Source of the DNA: Botryococcus braunii
Taxonomy: Eukaryota; Chlorophyta; Trebouxiophyceae
DNA length: 37,500 nucleotides
Assembly (NCBI GenBank): GCA_002005505.1
Contig: KV908430.1
Span: 218,817 to 256,316, forward strand
Reading direction: 5' to 3'
Part shown: one piece after another, positions 20,977 through 32,279 of the stretch
How the letters are laid out: each line of letters opens with the position of its first letter
How positions within the stretch are numbered: position 1 is the first letter of the stretch
Notes under the pieces: generated by a model
Told to the model about the DNA's origin: nothing
Seen by the model: only the letters and a program-made list of their open reading frames with translations
Database searches by the model: none
Translations under genes and position numbers: made by a program

Positions 20977-22628
20977 TGACTTCCAAGAAGAAAGGATCAT
21001 GAGCCAGTGGAGCCTCAACGTCAAGCAGTGAACCAGCCTCATCCACGTCCAACAGAGAACCTTACACCCCCAGCACTTCAAGAGGTAGCGGAGATGAGGT
21101 GCCCAAGATTATCCCTACAACTGTCAAGGTACACATAAAACTGAAGGAACCGGGAACAAATATTACCGTGTGGAAGAATGCATTTCTGGTAGCAAACGAG
21201 TCAAAAGGGTCCCTACCTGCCATCCTGGAGGCCATGCCTGGTACTGCACATGATGCAGCTGCAATGAGTCAGTTGCAGAGGAATGGCTGGGACCTCTGTC
21301 TAATCTGCCCTCTGGTTATGATGCATTTGAGTTCATCTGCAGAAAGTTTATTGGTGGGCATAATATGCAGGCCAATGCAGACTGGCTCCAAGAAATGGGA
21401 CAGGGAATGAAACATGATGAGACAATCTCACAGTATGTCAACAGAATGATCAACCTGAAGGCATGCCTTGACACGAACAACCATGCTTTACTGGATGCAC
21501 AAGTTACAACCCAGTTCCTGCAGGGCTTGCTAGATGCAGCTAAAGAGGCGGGAATGATAACAACAGCTGCAGCACATCCCTTGGAGAAGCTGGCTGATCT
21601 TCTGCGCAACACTGCAGCTGCTGTGGGTTGTGACGAGTATGCCCCTCGCCAGCCCAGGGTCTTGGCACTCGGACAGGGACCCAGCGGAGTCAATACCCCA
21701 CCATGTGCCAGCGCAGCCCATCAGCAGGCCCATCCAGCTGTCTTTGAGGCCAAGTCAGAGACAAAGGGCATCTGCAACTACTGCAAAAAGAGGGGACACT
21801 ACTGGAGGGACTATCACAAGAGGAAGCGGGACGAGGAGACCCAACGGAACGTAGTGGCAGCGGTCCAACAACTGCAGGGAATGTGGCCACAGGGACCTCC
21901 TCCTATGGGTGGCCCACACCCTCCTGCAGGCCAGCTGGCTCACCCTGGACTGGATGCGTTTCCGGCTTGGTTTCAACCCCCAGCTCCCCCACATCCACCA
22001 CCTAGAGGTATGCCATACATAATTTCCCTCAACATCCTGGAGGAGACTCCTTTCAGAAAATCGTCTCTGCAATCCTGGCTGGTGGACAGTGGAGCATCTG
22101 TACACCTGGTGAATGACGTGACCCTGCTACACAATCCAACTGTACATGCCAGACCTATCCCATTACATCTGGCCACTTCAGATGCCATTGGAGGAATTGT
22201 AGCATCTGGCTCAGTCTGCATACTCAGTCGCCTGGGAGTTCCCATGTGGATACATCATGTTCAGTGTGTTCCTTCTGCCACCTCAAACATACTGTCAGTA
22301 TCTGCAGCATTGCGGGATGGGGCAGTATTTCACACGGATAATGTTGGAGCGTTCACTGAAGTCTGTGGCCCAAACCGCTGGAGGGCTCGGATCAGTGCAG
22401 AGGAAGGGCTACTTTACATTCATCACGTTGTAGCCCTGAGTCCCAGTGTTAACAGCAGAAGAATCGCTGCTGCTGTGAAGTCCACAACCCCCACCCAAAA
22501 CTCACACAACTGTGCCAGACGATACCTCTGGCAAAGCAGATTGGGACATCCAGGGGAAACATGGATGCAGCACTTAACCAATGAGGACCTGGTCTCAGGA
22601 ATTGATACATCCCTATGCCCCTGCTCCA
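20977..22628 (+). pseudogene. Copia family A gag-pol, plus-strand copy, truncated
   Basis: Gag begins ATGACTTCCAAGAAG. Lesions: TGA at 21000 (TCA in the other copy) and a 13-bp deletion near 21265 that shifts frame. From 21365 a 443-codon frame is open. In order it holds the gag helical region (ADWLQEMGQGMKHDETISQY), a zinc knuckle (CNYCKKRGHYWRDY, with Tyr in place of the last Cys), the aspartic protease motif (WLVDSGASVHLV, D near 22086) and the GAG-pre-integrase segment (LWQSRLGHPGETWMQ). At 22618-22628 it fuses to a minus-strand reverse transcriptase; integrase, reverse transcriptase, RNase H and 3' LTR are missing. Order PR-IN-RT marks it as Ty1/Copia type. Confidence 0.85.
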
Positions 22629-23290
22629 GAAGTGTATCAATCTTGGGGATACAACTCAGGGTGATTAGGCCTTTATCCCTATCTCTCATCACTTGACATC
22701 CCAAGAAATCCTTCACTTCTCCAAAGATCATGGATGGTGAACTCTTTCTTGAGGAGTCCCTTCACTTTATCCACTTCTGACATACCCTTGGAAACTATCA
22801 GGAGATAATCTACATATATCAGCACATACGATTTACCTCCATCAGTAGAGCATCTCACATACACTCCAGCATCACTCTTGCACACCTCATACCCCATGAC
22901 TTCTAGCTTGTCATTTAGGGTTTTGTGGAAGGCACGTGGGGCCTGCTTCAGGCCATACAATGCCTTTCTCAAACGACACACGATGTTTATATCACCATTT
23001 TCAAAGCAAGGAGGTTGAGGTACATACACTTCCTCCTCAAGCTCACCATTCAGAAAGGCGGTCTTAACGTCCACCTGGTGAATTTCAAAGCCCTCTCTTG
23101 CAGCAACAGCCAGCAGTGCCCTCCTAGCTCCATAGCTACTAGTAGGAGCAAAAACGTCCATCACATCCACTCCAGATTTGTCTGCATCCCTGTGCAACCA
23201 ATCTGGCTTTGAATCTCACCACATTACCATGAGCATCCATCTTCACCGAGAATATCCAGTGAACTGGAATAACCTTATGTCCATGAGGTC
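22629..23290 (-). pseudogene. Copia reverse transcriptase (RVT_2) fragment
   Basis: Contains VHWIFSVKMDAHGN, VVRFKARLVAQG, DVMDVFAPTSSYGARRALLA, HQVDVKTAFLNGELEEEVYV, LRKALYGLKQAPRAF and YVLIYVDYLLIVSKG. The second aspartate of the YVDD box is Tyr (GAT to TAT), which should abolish polymerase activity. A base lost after AQG near 23190 and an extra T near 22730 shift the frame. The domain stops at the inversion junction, before RNase H. Confidence 0.85.
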
Positions 23291-23299
23291 TTGGCACAA

Positions 23300-24780
23300 A
23301 CTCCATGACCTCATGTGTATCTAGTGAATTCTGCTCCTCCTGCATAGCTACCCAGTATTCCCACTGGGGAGACACCTGTGCTTCTCTCAAATTAGAAGGA
23401 ACATGAATTTTCCCAAATCTGACACCTGTGTGCTTCTCCTCAGTATTGCCTAATTTCCTTTCACTCTGATTAGAACCCACTACTCTTCCACTGACACTCG
23501 CCGAGTTACACCTCACACGCTCTCCAGTGGGAGTAGAATTCTCTCTCATAGCTCTCTCTCGCTTTGACTCACACTTGGCTTTGCACAAGTTATTCTGCTC
23601 ATCCCTCACATCATCCTCCCATGCACAGGTACCTCTTGGAAAGTCTTTATAATTGGGAATTTCATCACCTTGTCCAGACTTCCGATTCACCTCCTCAGTC
23701 ACACTCTGATATGCCTGCAAGAGTTCAGACTCTTCAGGTCTCTCACAAGCAACATTGGGATGTTGCAGAGTGTCTGCAGACTTCCCCGGATTTAAGTGAT
23801 CCAGATGCCTCTCAGCCCGACTGAATGTCACTGTTGGTAGTGACCTCACATCTCTGACATCATTCTCCCAGGCACAGGTACCTCTCAGTGAGCACTTGTG
23901 ATTTTGTCTGTCTCCACAATGTCTGTGCTCCTGATTCACCTCCTCCTCTCGTCCCTTACAAGGAGGCAGGGATTCAGACCCTGTATCCCGCCCACAATCA
24001 TGTCTGGCTGGTTCAGAGAAAACATGTGATTCTCTCTCTGCCCTGTGGCTGCCACCACAGTCCCGTCCAGGAATGCTCATGCTGGACGGGTTGCCAGTAA
24101 CATTCTACATGATCACATCTCTTACATTTCTCTCAATCGCTGAACAGGGTCCACCCATACTGCTCAGCTCTCTGGGACCATTTGCAGCTTTGCATGCAGC
24201 TGCCCCCCTCACTGCACTCACATGCAATTCATGTCCCTCACGAGGATCACCATCTAACTGCACTTCCCCTGGTCGCTGTGACAGAGAGTCACACTCAGTC
24301 AACCCCTCTCGCTCTCTGCTCTCTCCCTTCTCCTGTGGCAGCAGGAGTTCTTGAGGGGCGGTTCATTGTTCGTGTCGTTGGGCCCGAGTCAGGCCATCCA
24401 ATTGGTGATTGCAGCATTCAGAACTCGTTGGTCTGAGTACCTCCTGGGCTCGCTCCATCTGCGGTAGAAGTTGGGGGTCCCTTCGAACTCCTCTAGCCAA
24501 GTCCTGTACTGCCTCCAGGGTTTGATTCATCTCCACGGGGTCACACGGTCTTCTGGATTCAGGCTCGGGCTCAGCCTTCCTGGAGGGTCCCGTGACAGTC
24601 TGTCTGGGTCATCAAGGTCTGTCTCGAGGCTGGAGTTGGTTGTGCCAGGGGAGGTGCAAGGAAAAATTGGGGGAGCATCACTTGCAGGGGGCTCAGGACA
24701 CAGGAACTCTGGGGTCTGCGCTGGGGAAACACTCATGCCAACCCGAGAGGCTCCTCTGAGATGCTCCACGAAGACCACAT
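23300..24780 (-). pseudogene. Copia linker between integrase and reverse transcriptase
   Basis: A long, polar, Glu/Arg/Ser-rich linker opened by the Copia-typical SRDVVFVEHL. It contains a duplicated motif RGTCAWE(N/D)DVRD, at about 23850-23885 and 23605-23640. One frame change near 24540, TGA near 24366 and TAG near 24103 interrupt it. The linker varies in length among Copia families, and this one is unusually long at about 490 codons. Confidence 0.6.
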
Positions 24781-24793
24781 CTCTGCTCTCCTT

Positions 24794-25620
24794 CTAGATA
24801 CCCCCTCCCACATAAATCCGATAAGCTTTGGAGGAGGCTGAGTAACCAGTGAGCATCCCTGGCACTGTTTTGGGGGAACACACATAGCCCTTAACATCAG
24901 GGATGTGAACAAAGGCCAAACAACCCCAGGTACGTAATGGGGTTATATTTGGTTTGTAGCCAAAAAATAGCTCGGATGGCGTGCGGTCCCTCCCGGTACT
25001 GGGGCCCATGTTCAGCAGGGTGCAGGCAGTTTCCAGGGCCCCCTTCCACAAAGTTGGACTTGCAGCTGCAAAAGCCAGAAGGGTCCTGGTACGTTCCTTG
25101 AGGGTGCGATTGGCTCTTTCTGCTGCTCCATTCTGCTGCGGGGTGTAAGGAGCTGAGGTCTCCAATTTAGTCCCTTAGGATGCACAAAATTCTTTGAACG
25201 TGGCATTCAGAAATTCAGTTCCACGGTCACACCGGATACACTTCACTTTGGTTTTCTTCTGGGTCTGCCAATATAGTAGGAGGTCCCGCACTGCAGCACT
25301 GATGGCATCTTTGGACTTCACAGGTAAATCTGCCTTCAACTGAGATGACTCATCCAAAGCAGTCACCCAGTAACGTTCACCAGTTACTGCGGCAGGGGGT
25401 ATGGGACCCACAGTGTCTATCTGGACTCTGTCAATAGCAGGTCTAATAGCAGGTTCAATAGCAGGTCTACTGCTTACTCCAAATGGGGGCCGAGCAGTCT
25501 TTCATTCTATACATGCTTCGCAGTACACTGGACAATTGGAGCAGGGGAATATGGATGTATCAATTCTTGAGACCAGGTCCTCATTGGTCAAGCGCTGCAT
25601 CTATGTTTCCCCTGGATGTC
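24794..25620 (-). pseudogene. Copia integrase, decayed
   Basis: The HHCC zinc-binding end (PCSNCPVYCEACIE, then TGA where the last Cys is expected) is followed by the core: first D in RYWVTALDESSQ, second D in CIRCDRGTEFLN, E in TPQQNGAAERANRTLKER. Downstream are WKGALETACTLLN and RTPSELFFGYKPNITPLRTW. TAA interrupts the core between the second D and the E (near 25165). The enzyme would have joined element cDNA ends to host DNA, giving 5-bp target duplications. Confidence 0.85.
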
Positions 25621-27317
25621 CCATTGTGCTATGCCCTAGGTATCGTGTGGCACAGTTGTGTGAGTTTTGGGTGGGAGTTTTGGACTTCACAGCAGCAGCG
25701 ACTCTTTTGCTGTCAACACTGAGACTCGGGGCTACAACGTGATGAATGTAAAATAGCCCTTTCTCTGCAATGATCCCAGCCCTCCAGCTGTTTGGACCAC
25801 AGACTTCAGTGAACGCTCCAACATTATCTGTGTGAAATACTGCCCCATCCCGCAATGCTGCAGATACAGACAGTATGTTTGTGGTGGCAGAAGGAACACA
25901 CTGAACATGATGTATCCACAGGGGAACTCCCAGACGACCGAGTATGCAGACTAAGCCTGATGCTACAATTCCTCCAGTGGCATCTGAAGTGGCCAGATGT
26001 AATGGGATAGGTTTGGCATGGACAGTTGGATTGTGTAGCAGGATCACGTTATTCACCAGGTGTACAGATGCTCCACTGTCCACCAGCCAGAATTGCAGAG
26101 ACGATTTTCTGAGAGGAGTCTCCAGGATGTTAAGGGAAATTATGTATGGCATACCTCCAGGTGGTGGACGTGGGGGAGCTGGGGATTGAAACCAAGCCGG
26201 AAACGCATCCAGTCCAGGGTGAGCCAGCTGGGCTGCAGGAGGGTGTGGGCCACCCATAGGAGGAGGTCCCTGTGGCCACATTCCCTGTAAATGTTGGACT
26301 GCTGCCACTACGTTCCGTTGGGTCTCCTCGTCCCGCTTCCACTTGCGACAGTCCCTCCACTAGTGTCCCCTCTTGTTGCAGTAATTGCAGATACCCTTTG
26401 TCGCTGACTTGGCCTCAGAGACAGCTGGCTGGGCTTGCTGATGGGCTGCGCTGGGTGCTGGTGGGGTATCGATTCCGCTGGGTCCCTGTCCAAGTGCCAA
26501 GACCCTGGGCTGGCGAGGGGCATACTCGTCAAAACCCACAGCAGCTGCAGTGTTGCGCAGAGGATCAGCTAGCTTCTCCAGGGGATGTGCTGCAGCTGTT
26601 GTTATCATTCCTGGCTCTTTAGCTGCATTTGGTAAGCCCTGCACGATCTGGGTTGCAACGTGTGCATCCAGTAAGGCATGGTTGTTCCTGTCAAGGCATG
26701 CCTTCAGGTTGATCATTCTGCTGACATACTGTGAGATTGTCTCATCATGTTTCATTCCCTGACCCATTTCTTGGAGCCAGTCTGCATTGGACTGCATATT
26801 ATGCCCACCAATAAACTTTCTGCAGATGAACTCAAATGCATCATAAGCAGAGGGCAGATTAGATAGAGGTCCCAGCCATTCCTCTGGAACTGACTCATAA
26901 AGTAGCAGCATTGCGGCTGCATCATGTGCAGTACCAGGCATGGCCTCCAAGATGGCAGGTAGGGACCCTTTTGGCTCGTTTGCTGCCAGAAATGCATTCT
27001 TCCACACGATAATATTTGTCCCCCGTTCCTTCAGTTTTATGTGTACCTTGACAGTTGTTGGGATAATCTTGGGGAGCTCATCTCTGCTGCCTCTTGAAGT
27101 GCTGGGGGTGTAAGGTTCTCTGTTGGGCGTGGATGAGGCTGGTTCACTGCTTGACGTTGAGGCTCCACTGGCTGATGATCCTTTCTTCTTGGAAGTCATA
27201 GTTTGCCCAATTGCCTGGTGGTTCCAGTACTCGCAAGGTTGCTGCAGCATCTTACTCTATGTCTCTCTCCACATCAGAGTCAGTCTCCCACTCAAATTCT
27301 GAACGCAACTTCTCCTT

Positions 27318-27752
27318 TTAATTCCCCAAGTCCTTGAGTAGCTCTGATGGCAAAGCTGCCAAGGAAGACTCAACAGCTAGATACGCAGTGTTTTCAGCTA
27401 ATTCTTGTTCACGATTGCTCCAGTCGGATGTGCGAAAATATGTGCGAAACTTGGCCCGAGTGATAAAACCTGGCTCTAGATTCACAAACGAGATTTCCCA
27501 CGGAGTGAACTTGTATGCAGGATACAGTAGAAATCTCTCTCTGAACCAGGTGGGTTGAGCTAGCGGACAGCCAACGTGAAGGTGAAAGATGTAGTCCTTG
27601 ACGATAAAGGCTCTCTCATCAGGATTGCGGTCTCCACTTGGTCCTCCTTCTCGGATTCGTTCGTTGTATGACGGAGGTCCTGATCTCAAGCGCGCCGGCA
27701 CGTTGAGATTGGTAGTCTTCCGGGCTGTTTGCTTGGTCCGCTTCTTCGCCAT
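27318..27752 (-). pseudogene. Retrotransposon ORF1 (histone H3 tail-like), second copy
   Basis: Homologue of the frame at 20423-20923, inverted. The N-terminus MAKKRTKQTARKTT is identical in amino acids; only one silent change (ACT/ACC) falls there. It stops at residue 145 (TAA where the plus copy has TCG), after LPSELLKDLGN. The remaining acidic tail is still readable in frame after the stop. The ATG lies about 54 bp after the primer-binding site. In this copy the ORF1 terminator is followed within a few bases by an ATG in the gag frame (about 27248), which suggests coupled termination and re-initiation. Confidence 0.8.
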
Positions 27753-27805
27753 TCACAGTCTAATGAGCTCCGATTCAGGCGCCACCCACATTCAGCGTCC
27801 GAGCC

Positions 27806-27820
27806 CGTGGGCCCATAACC
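27806..27820 (-). promoter_or_regulatory. Primer-binding site of the minus-strand family A element
   Basis: The minus strand reads GGTTATGGGCCCACG directly after the LTR, identical to the site at 20355-20369. Confidence 0.75.
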
Positions 27821-28436
27821 TAATATATTCTGAGCTTGGCGTATCCTTCATGGTGGCGGCACGGAGGGTGTTAGACGATGTCCACTCTACTTGTGCGGTG
27901 TTAAGTAGGCAAAGGACATATACGTAACATGGACTGGTTAGCAACTGATTAATAGACACCCGGAGTGCCACTGTAGTTCCAACCAAGCCATTACAATATC
28001 TCTCATCTCTCCTAACGAGGTGACGCAGTTTAAACAAGCCTAACCTGCTCTCACTCAGGTCATGCTCAATACTTTGTCCGATGAGCTAAACTCAACTCCA
28101 TATGTCTAATATGTTCTTACAATGTTCATCTGGGTGATAGACCCAGGAATACAACAAGGATTAAGTCACCTGCATGGTGGCGGCACGGAGGGTGTTACAG
28201 GATGTCCACTTTACTTGTGCGGTGTTAAGTAGGCAAAGGACATATACGTAAGATGGACTGGTTAGCAACTGATTAATAGACATCCGGAGTGCCACTGTAG
28301 TTCCAACCAAGTGCCTTCCCTATCCGTGCTCGCACCATAAGCCTTCTTTCTGCAAACGTGTCTGTAACTTGCGTTATGATTGTCTCCGTTCAAATGCATG
28401 TATTGCCTGGCAGAACTCAGAGTTCTGCCCCTCCTT
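27821..28436 (-). mobile_element. Copia family A: 5' LTR, inner part
   Basis: 616 bp of the minus-strand element's 5' LTR. The remaining 81 bp lie at 33405-33485, displaced by the family C insertion. The two pieces together give 697 bp, the length of the plus-strand LTR, and align to it colinearly. Confidence 0.85.
28432..28436. repeat. Target-site duplication TCCTT (left)
   Basis: TCCTT immediately before the family C LTR; the identical TCCTT lies at 33400-33404 after the other LTR. Confidence 0.9.
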
Positions 28437-29135
28437 TGTTGAGTTGTGAACATACATTATAGAATGCCTTGTGCTTTAGGTGATCTTCAAATTTACATTA
28501 TTAGGATACGGGTCCACTATCCACATAAGGTACCTCAAGACACGTTCGGATGAGGTCTATTTCGAACATAAGGTACAATCTGATTTAGATTACGCGTTAG
28601 TGTGAAAGGACTATTAAAGCTGCGATCACCGCATAGTCGAGCAACTGGTTTGGAAAGATACTGGGCACATAAGGATGCCAGTCTTGTTCATGCAGTTGCA
28701 TGTGTCGAAAGAGCACACAGTCGTCAAGGACGGTAGCTGGAGTGGCACGAACTTACGACCTGTCTGCTTGCTTACAGGTGCGGTGACGCAGGGTGTGTAT
28801 TGGTAATGTGCTCATGTTTGATTGTTTGTTGTAAGTGAACCATCTTAGTGGACAATCAAGTCTCCCAAACAGCTAAGGGACGGAGTCTTGATTGAGTATA
28901 GGAAGGTACTTGCTTTCAGCCGTCAGGAGCTTATCCGTGTGTAGATGCTCATTGACAGATCAACATGTAACGGAACTGGTTTGGAAAGATACTGGGCACA
29001 TAAGGATGCCAGTCTTGTTCATGCAGTTGCATGTGTCTAAAGAGCACACAGTCGTCAAGGACGGTAGCTGGAGTGGCACGAACTTACGACCTGTCTGCTT
29101 GCTTACAGGTGATGCCGAATGCCCATAACCTAACA
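28437..29135 (+). repeat. Family C 5' LTR
   Basis: 699 bp, TG...CA. A 137-bp module occurs twice (28644-28780 and 28975-29111), both ending CTTACAGGTG. Short open frames in it recur identically in the 3' LTR and are not genes. Confidence 0.92.
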
Positions 29136-29150
29136 GGTTATGGGCCCACC
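29136..29150 (+). promoter_or_regulatory. Family C primer-binding site
   Basis: GGTTATGGGCCCACC follows the LTR, the same initiator tRNA-Met anticodon-region site as in family A. Confidence 0.75.
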
Positions 29151-29920
29151 CAACTCTGGGTGCTGAGGACAAGCCGATATGTGGTTTTTGGGCAAGGCAC
29201 TGGTGGCCAGCGGACACTACACAAGTCTACTCCAGTCCCACAGGGAGCGACAGCCCCGCAGTTTGTACCCCGCCTTCATGTCGCAGTATATGCTTCAGTA
29301 TCCATTTGAATTGATTCTGAAATGCCAAGAAATCTTGGCAGTTTCATCCGCAAGGCGAGGTGGTGAAATCCCGGTTGGAAGGGCACGAGGCGGAAGACCA
29401 CCTTGGGATGGAGGAGTGAAATTTTGAGTGCATATGGGAGGTTGTGTATGATTTGGGATCTGAAATTGTGAGTGTGTGGCTCAATGAGTTGAGAGAGGAA
29501 GTGATGCTCCTGTGTTACAGTAAGTGTACTGGTTGAGAGGTGAACCAATAGAAAGGCTTCTTTTTAAGTCTGCACCCTCTTAAGGCTGGAGATCAAGGGG
29601 GTCAGATTAACAAAAGTAGTTATGAATGACCTCTAACCACTGACAGCAAGTGTGATACTCAGCGGGAAGAAGTGGGTGGACCCTAGGGAGCCCCCATCCA
29701 GGTATTGGTAGACACCATGAGCAACAGTACAGGTACTGCAGCATGGGGATGGGCTTACATATGTGTTGTATGTGTAAGCGTGTGTAAAGATGTCCATGAG
29801 CTGGGGCTTAAAGACATTGATTGTGTATGTGTAAACAGCCAGGAGTTGGTGCAATATGGTGGTAAGGGACTTTTGGTTCCCCAGTCCACTGAGCACATTC
29901 TTATTGTGGTTTGCGCTGCT
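29151..29920 (+). other. Family C interior, left part
   Basis: Where gag would be expected. A short frame (29179-29427, EILAVSSARRGGEIPVGRAR) is open, but I recognise no gag motif or zinc knuckle. The rest is unassigned. Confidence 0.4.
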
Positions 29921-30100
29921 ACTCGCTGATGGCTAGTCCCTAATGTTAAGGGTGAGAAAGGCTGATCAGGTGTCGCGTTCGGACTCGCTGATGGCTAGTC
30001 CCTAATGTTGAGGGTGAGAAAGGCTGATCAGGTGTCGCGTTCGGACTCGCTGATGGCTAGTCCCTAATGTTGAGGGTGAGAAATGCTAAATCGGGAGTCG
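29921..30100. repeat. 62-bp tandem repeat, about 2.9 units
   Basis: Units at 29921-29982 and 29983-30044, and a decayed third from 30045. Each begins ACTCGCTGATGGCTAGTCCC. Units 1 and 2 differ at one site (TTAAGG/TTGAGG). Confidence 0.93.
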
Positions 30101-30425
30101 TGTGCCTCATTGAACTGTCGTGCACTTGCAGAGTCAAGACATCTTATCGGAACTGCTGTGTAATCAATGTCATGACTTGTCTTATGTGCCTGGCATTCCT
30201 TCCATGTTTTCCAGAGTGTGAAACTAGACATTGACTGGTTGTGTCTGGTCAATGATGTGTAGTCAATGCGATGTGTGGCTGATGTTGTGTGGCCAACGCG
30301 GTTTTCAAACCTTGAGTGGTCTTACATAGGGTCATATATGGGTCCAGTGTGGCTTGTGAGACCTCTCTATGTGTGTCTGTGTATGTGGTGTTGTGAAAAT
30401 CCCTAAGGTATGCTGAGGTTTTTTT

Positions 30426-30870
30426 GACTTGGTGTTGAAAGTTTTTGGGTTGACCAGGAGTGAGTTGTGGGTACCAGAAGATTACAATTTTATCGTTGCG
30501 CAATGCATGCGCTTCACACGCTGACCTACAGTCTGGCATGGACCATAGAGTAATTGACCCAGAATGTTTAAGGGGATATACATCAATGACCTGGTGTTGA
30601 AAGTTTTTGTGCTGACCAAGAGTGAGTTGTGGGTACCACAAGATTACAATTGTATCGTTGCGCAATGCATGCGCTTCACGCCCTGACCTACAGTCTGGCA
30701 TGGACCATAGGGTAATTGACCTAGAATGTTTAAGGTGATATACATGAATGACCTGGTGTTGAAAGGTTTTGGGCTGACCAGGAGTGAGTTGTGGGTACCA
30801 GAAGATTACATTTTTATCGTTGCAATGCATGGTAGTTGACCCAGAATGTTTAAGGTGATATACATGAATG
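30426..30870. repeat. 162-bp tandem repeat, three units
   Basis: Units start at 30426, 30588 and 30750 (GACCTGGTGTTGAAAG-like). The third lost about 40 bp internally. Because 162 is a multiple of three, a 193-codon minus-strand frame stays open across the array. I treat that as a by-product. Confidence 0.92.
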
Positions 30871-32279
30871 ACTCTAGGAATGCAAAGAGGGGTAGAAATA
30901 GCTGCAAGTTAGTCTTAATCCATGGTGCGGGCTACACAAAGGATATGAGTGTTAGATGGGCCAAATTATGAACACCAAAAATTGCTAACATGTAAAGCTA
31001 ATTCTGATATTGACCTGGAAAAGAATTGGTTTCTGAGGACAATGAATTAATTTGAAGAGTTTTGGGTTAATCTGTGACATAATGTGGTCAGGGGAAGCTC
31101 ATCAGTCATCGTTGCGCGCGTGCGCGCGTTGCGTTTTTCGCGCATTTGGATGTTGAGTAGCCTAATGTCTAGTAGTGATGATGAAGAGGATCTATTGTGC
31201 TCAACATGAGGTTACTGATAGGTACCTGTGATGACCCTAGCTCCTCAAGCAGAGGATGGTGATATTTGACCCAACACACGTAAGCGTTGGTGACTTTGTA
31301 AGTCATGTGTATTGTTGCAGCAACGCCCTTAGAGACTGATCATAGTACTGATGGTGTATAGATAAGACTTTTTTAAGGGTTATGTGTATAAATAGGGTAG
31401 AGGTGAGCTACCATCATTGTGACCAATACAAGTGAGCTTTGGGAGGTAGAATTGTCAGTTACAGACAATTTAATCCTAAGGCCTTGATGCATCGGTGCAC
31501 CCTCACGTTAGAAAGCTAGACCGGGATAGCCAGTAAAATCAATGAAAGCTAGAGAGAGTTCTTACAGATAGCCAGAGAGCCAAGTTTGGGAGTTGTGGCC
31601 ATATGTGAGAAATCTTGAAAAATTCCAGATGAAAGTCGTTGATATCCAGACTCTAGGTTATATAACATGAAACATAGTTGTTAGATGCGTTTTTGAGTGC
31701 AGGTCGTTTGTAACGGTGTCTGTTTAGTCTTGATGCTTCAAATACTTAACCAAATAAAAGTATAGAGGTTGGAGAAATATAATTTGATCGACGGACCGTG
31801 AACCATGTAATAGCACTTCCAGGGGAAGCAATGTGAGTTAGGGCAAGACAACTTGAAAGTACTCAAGCAGTAAGTCCTGGGTCATGTTGGTTGTGCAAGT
31901 ATTGGCCTCCATATGGTGATAGAAAGGGAACTCACATAGGAAATCACGGTCGCAACTAGTTTCGATGCCGCGCCGCGGACTAAAGGGTCAGTTGAAATGT
32001 ATGAGGGGCTTTGAAAGTGAGGGGATGGATTTTGAGTTTACATGTATGTTTAGCTGTCATGATCATCATGACGGGTACGTATTAAATTCATGTCGTCATT
32101 TGAACATGTCGAGGAGACTAGTCTTCAATTGTTGTCAGAGGTATTACTGCGGTATACATGAGTGGTGTCTGTGGACTTAGAATAGCGTTGCAAAACGTTG
32201 GAAAGGGTGTGTGTGAGGATGGTCGTGGAGTTGATACTCCAATGTTCAAGGACTTTGTGGCAGCAGGCTCGAGTCCAAG
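30871..32279 (+). other. Family C interior, right part
   Basis: Mostly unassigned. The segment around 31230-31500 resembles an LTR promoter region (TATAAATAGG followed by a short leader) and may be a remnant of another LTR. A 71-codon frame at 31965-32180 has no recognised family. Confidence 0.35.
31387..31396 (+). promoter_or_regulatory. TATA-box-like sequence TATAAATAGG
   Basis: A canonical TATA-box sequence in the interior of family C, about 1.3 kb before its 3' LTR. No start site can be shown from sequence alone. Confidence 0.35.

Larger units (their letters stand above)
22629..27199 (-). pseudogene. Copia family A gag-pol, minus-strand copy, decayed
   Basis: Read from 27199: gag, zinc knuckle, protease, integrase, a long linker, reverse transcriptase, cut at 22629. 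Lesions against the plus copy: TAG for Tyr in the zinc knuckle (about 26360) and TAG for Trp after GHPGET (25604). Others judged by family: TGA in place of the last HHCC cysteine (about 25504), TAA before the GTKLETSAPYTPQQNG block (about 25165), TAG after IYVGGGI (24796), TAG near 24103, TGA near 24366, and frame shifts near 24540, 23190 and 22730. The catalytic YVDD of the reverse transcriptase reads YVDY. RNase H, polypurine tract and the start of the 3' LTR are gone. A dead element. Confidence 0.85.

Noticed and set aside
22618..22696. The last about 22 codons of the plus-strand gag-pol frame after 22628.
   Set aside because: Beyond the inversion junction this is the antisense of the minus-strand reverse transcriptase, so the protein there is an artefact of the fusion.
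28892..29128. A 78-codon plus-strand frame, repeated identically at 33156-33392.
   Set aside because: Both lie within the family C LTRs; identity reflects the LTR pair, not a conserved gene.
29921..30100. Regularly spaced repeats that could suggest a CRISPR array.
   Set aside because: The 62-bp units are contiguous with no variable spacers, and the context is a eukaryotic retrotransposon.
30249..30830. A 193-codon minus-strand frame.
   Set aside because: It lies on a 162-bp tandem repeat, whose length is divisible by three, inside a non-autonomous retrotransposon. Openness follows from the repeat; no protein family is recognisable.
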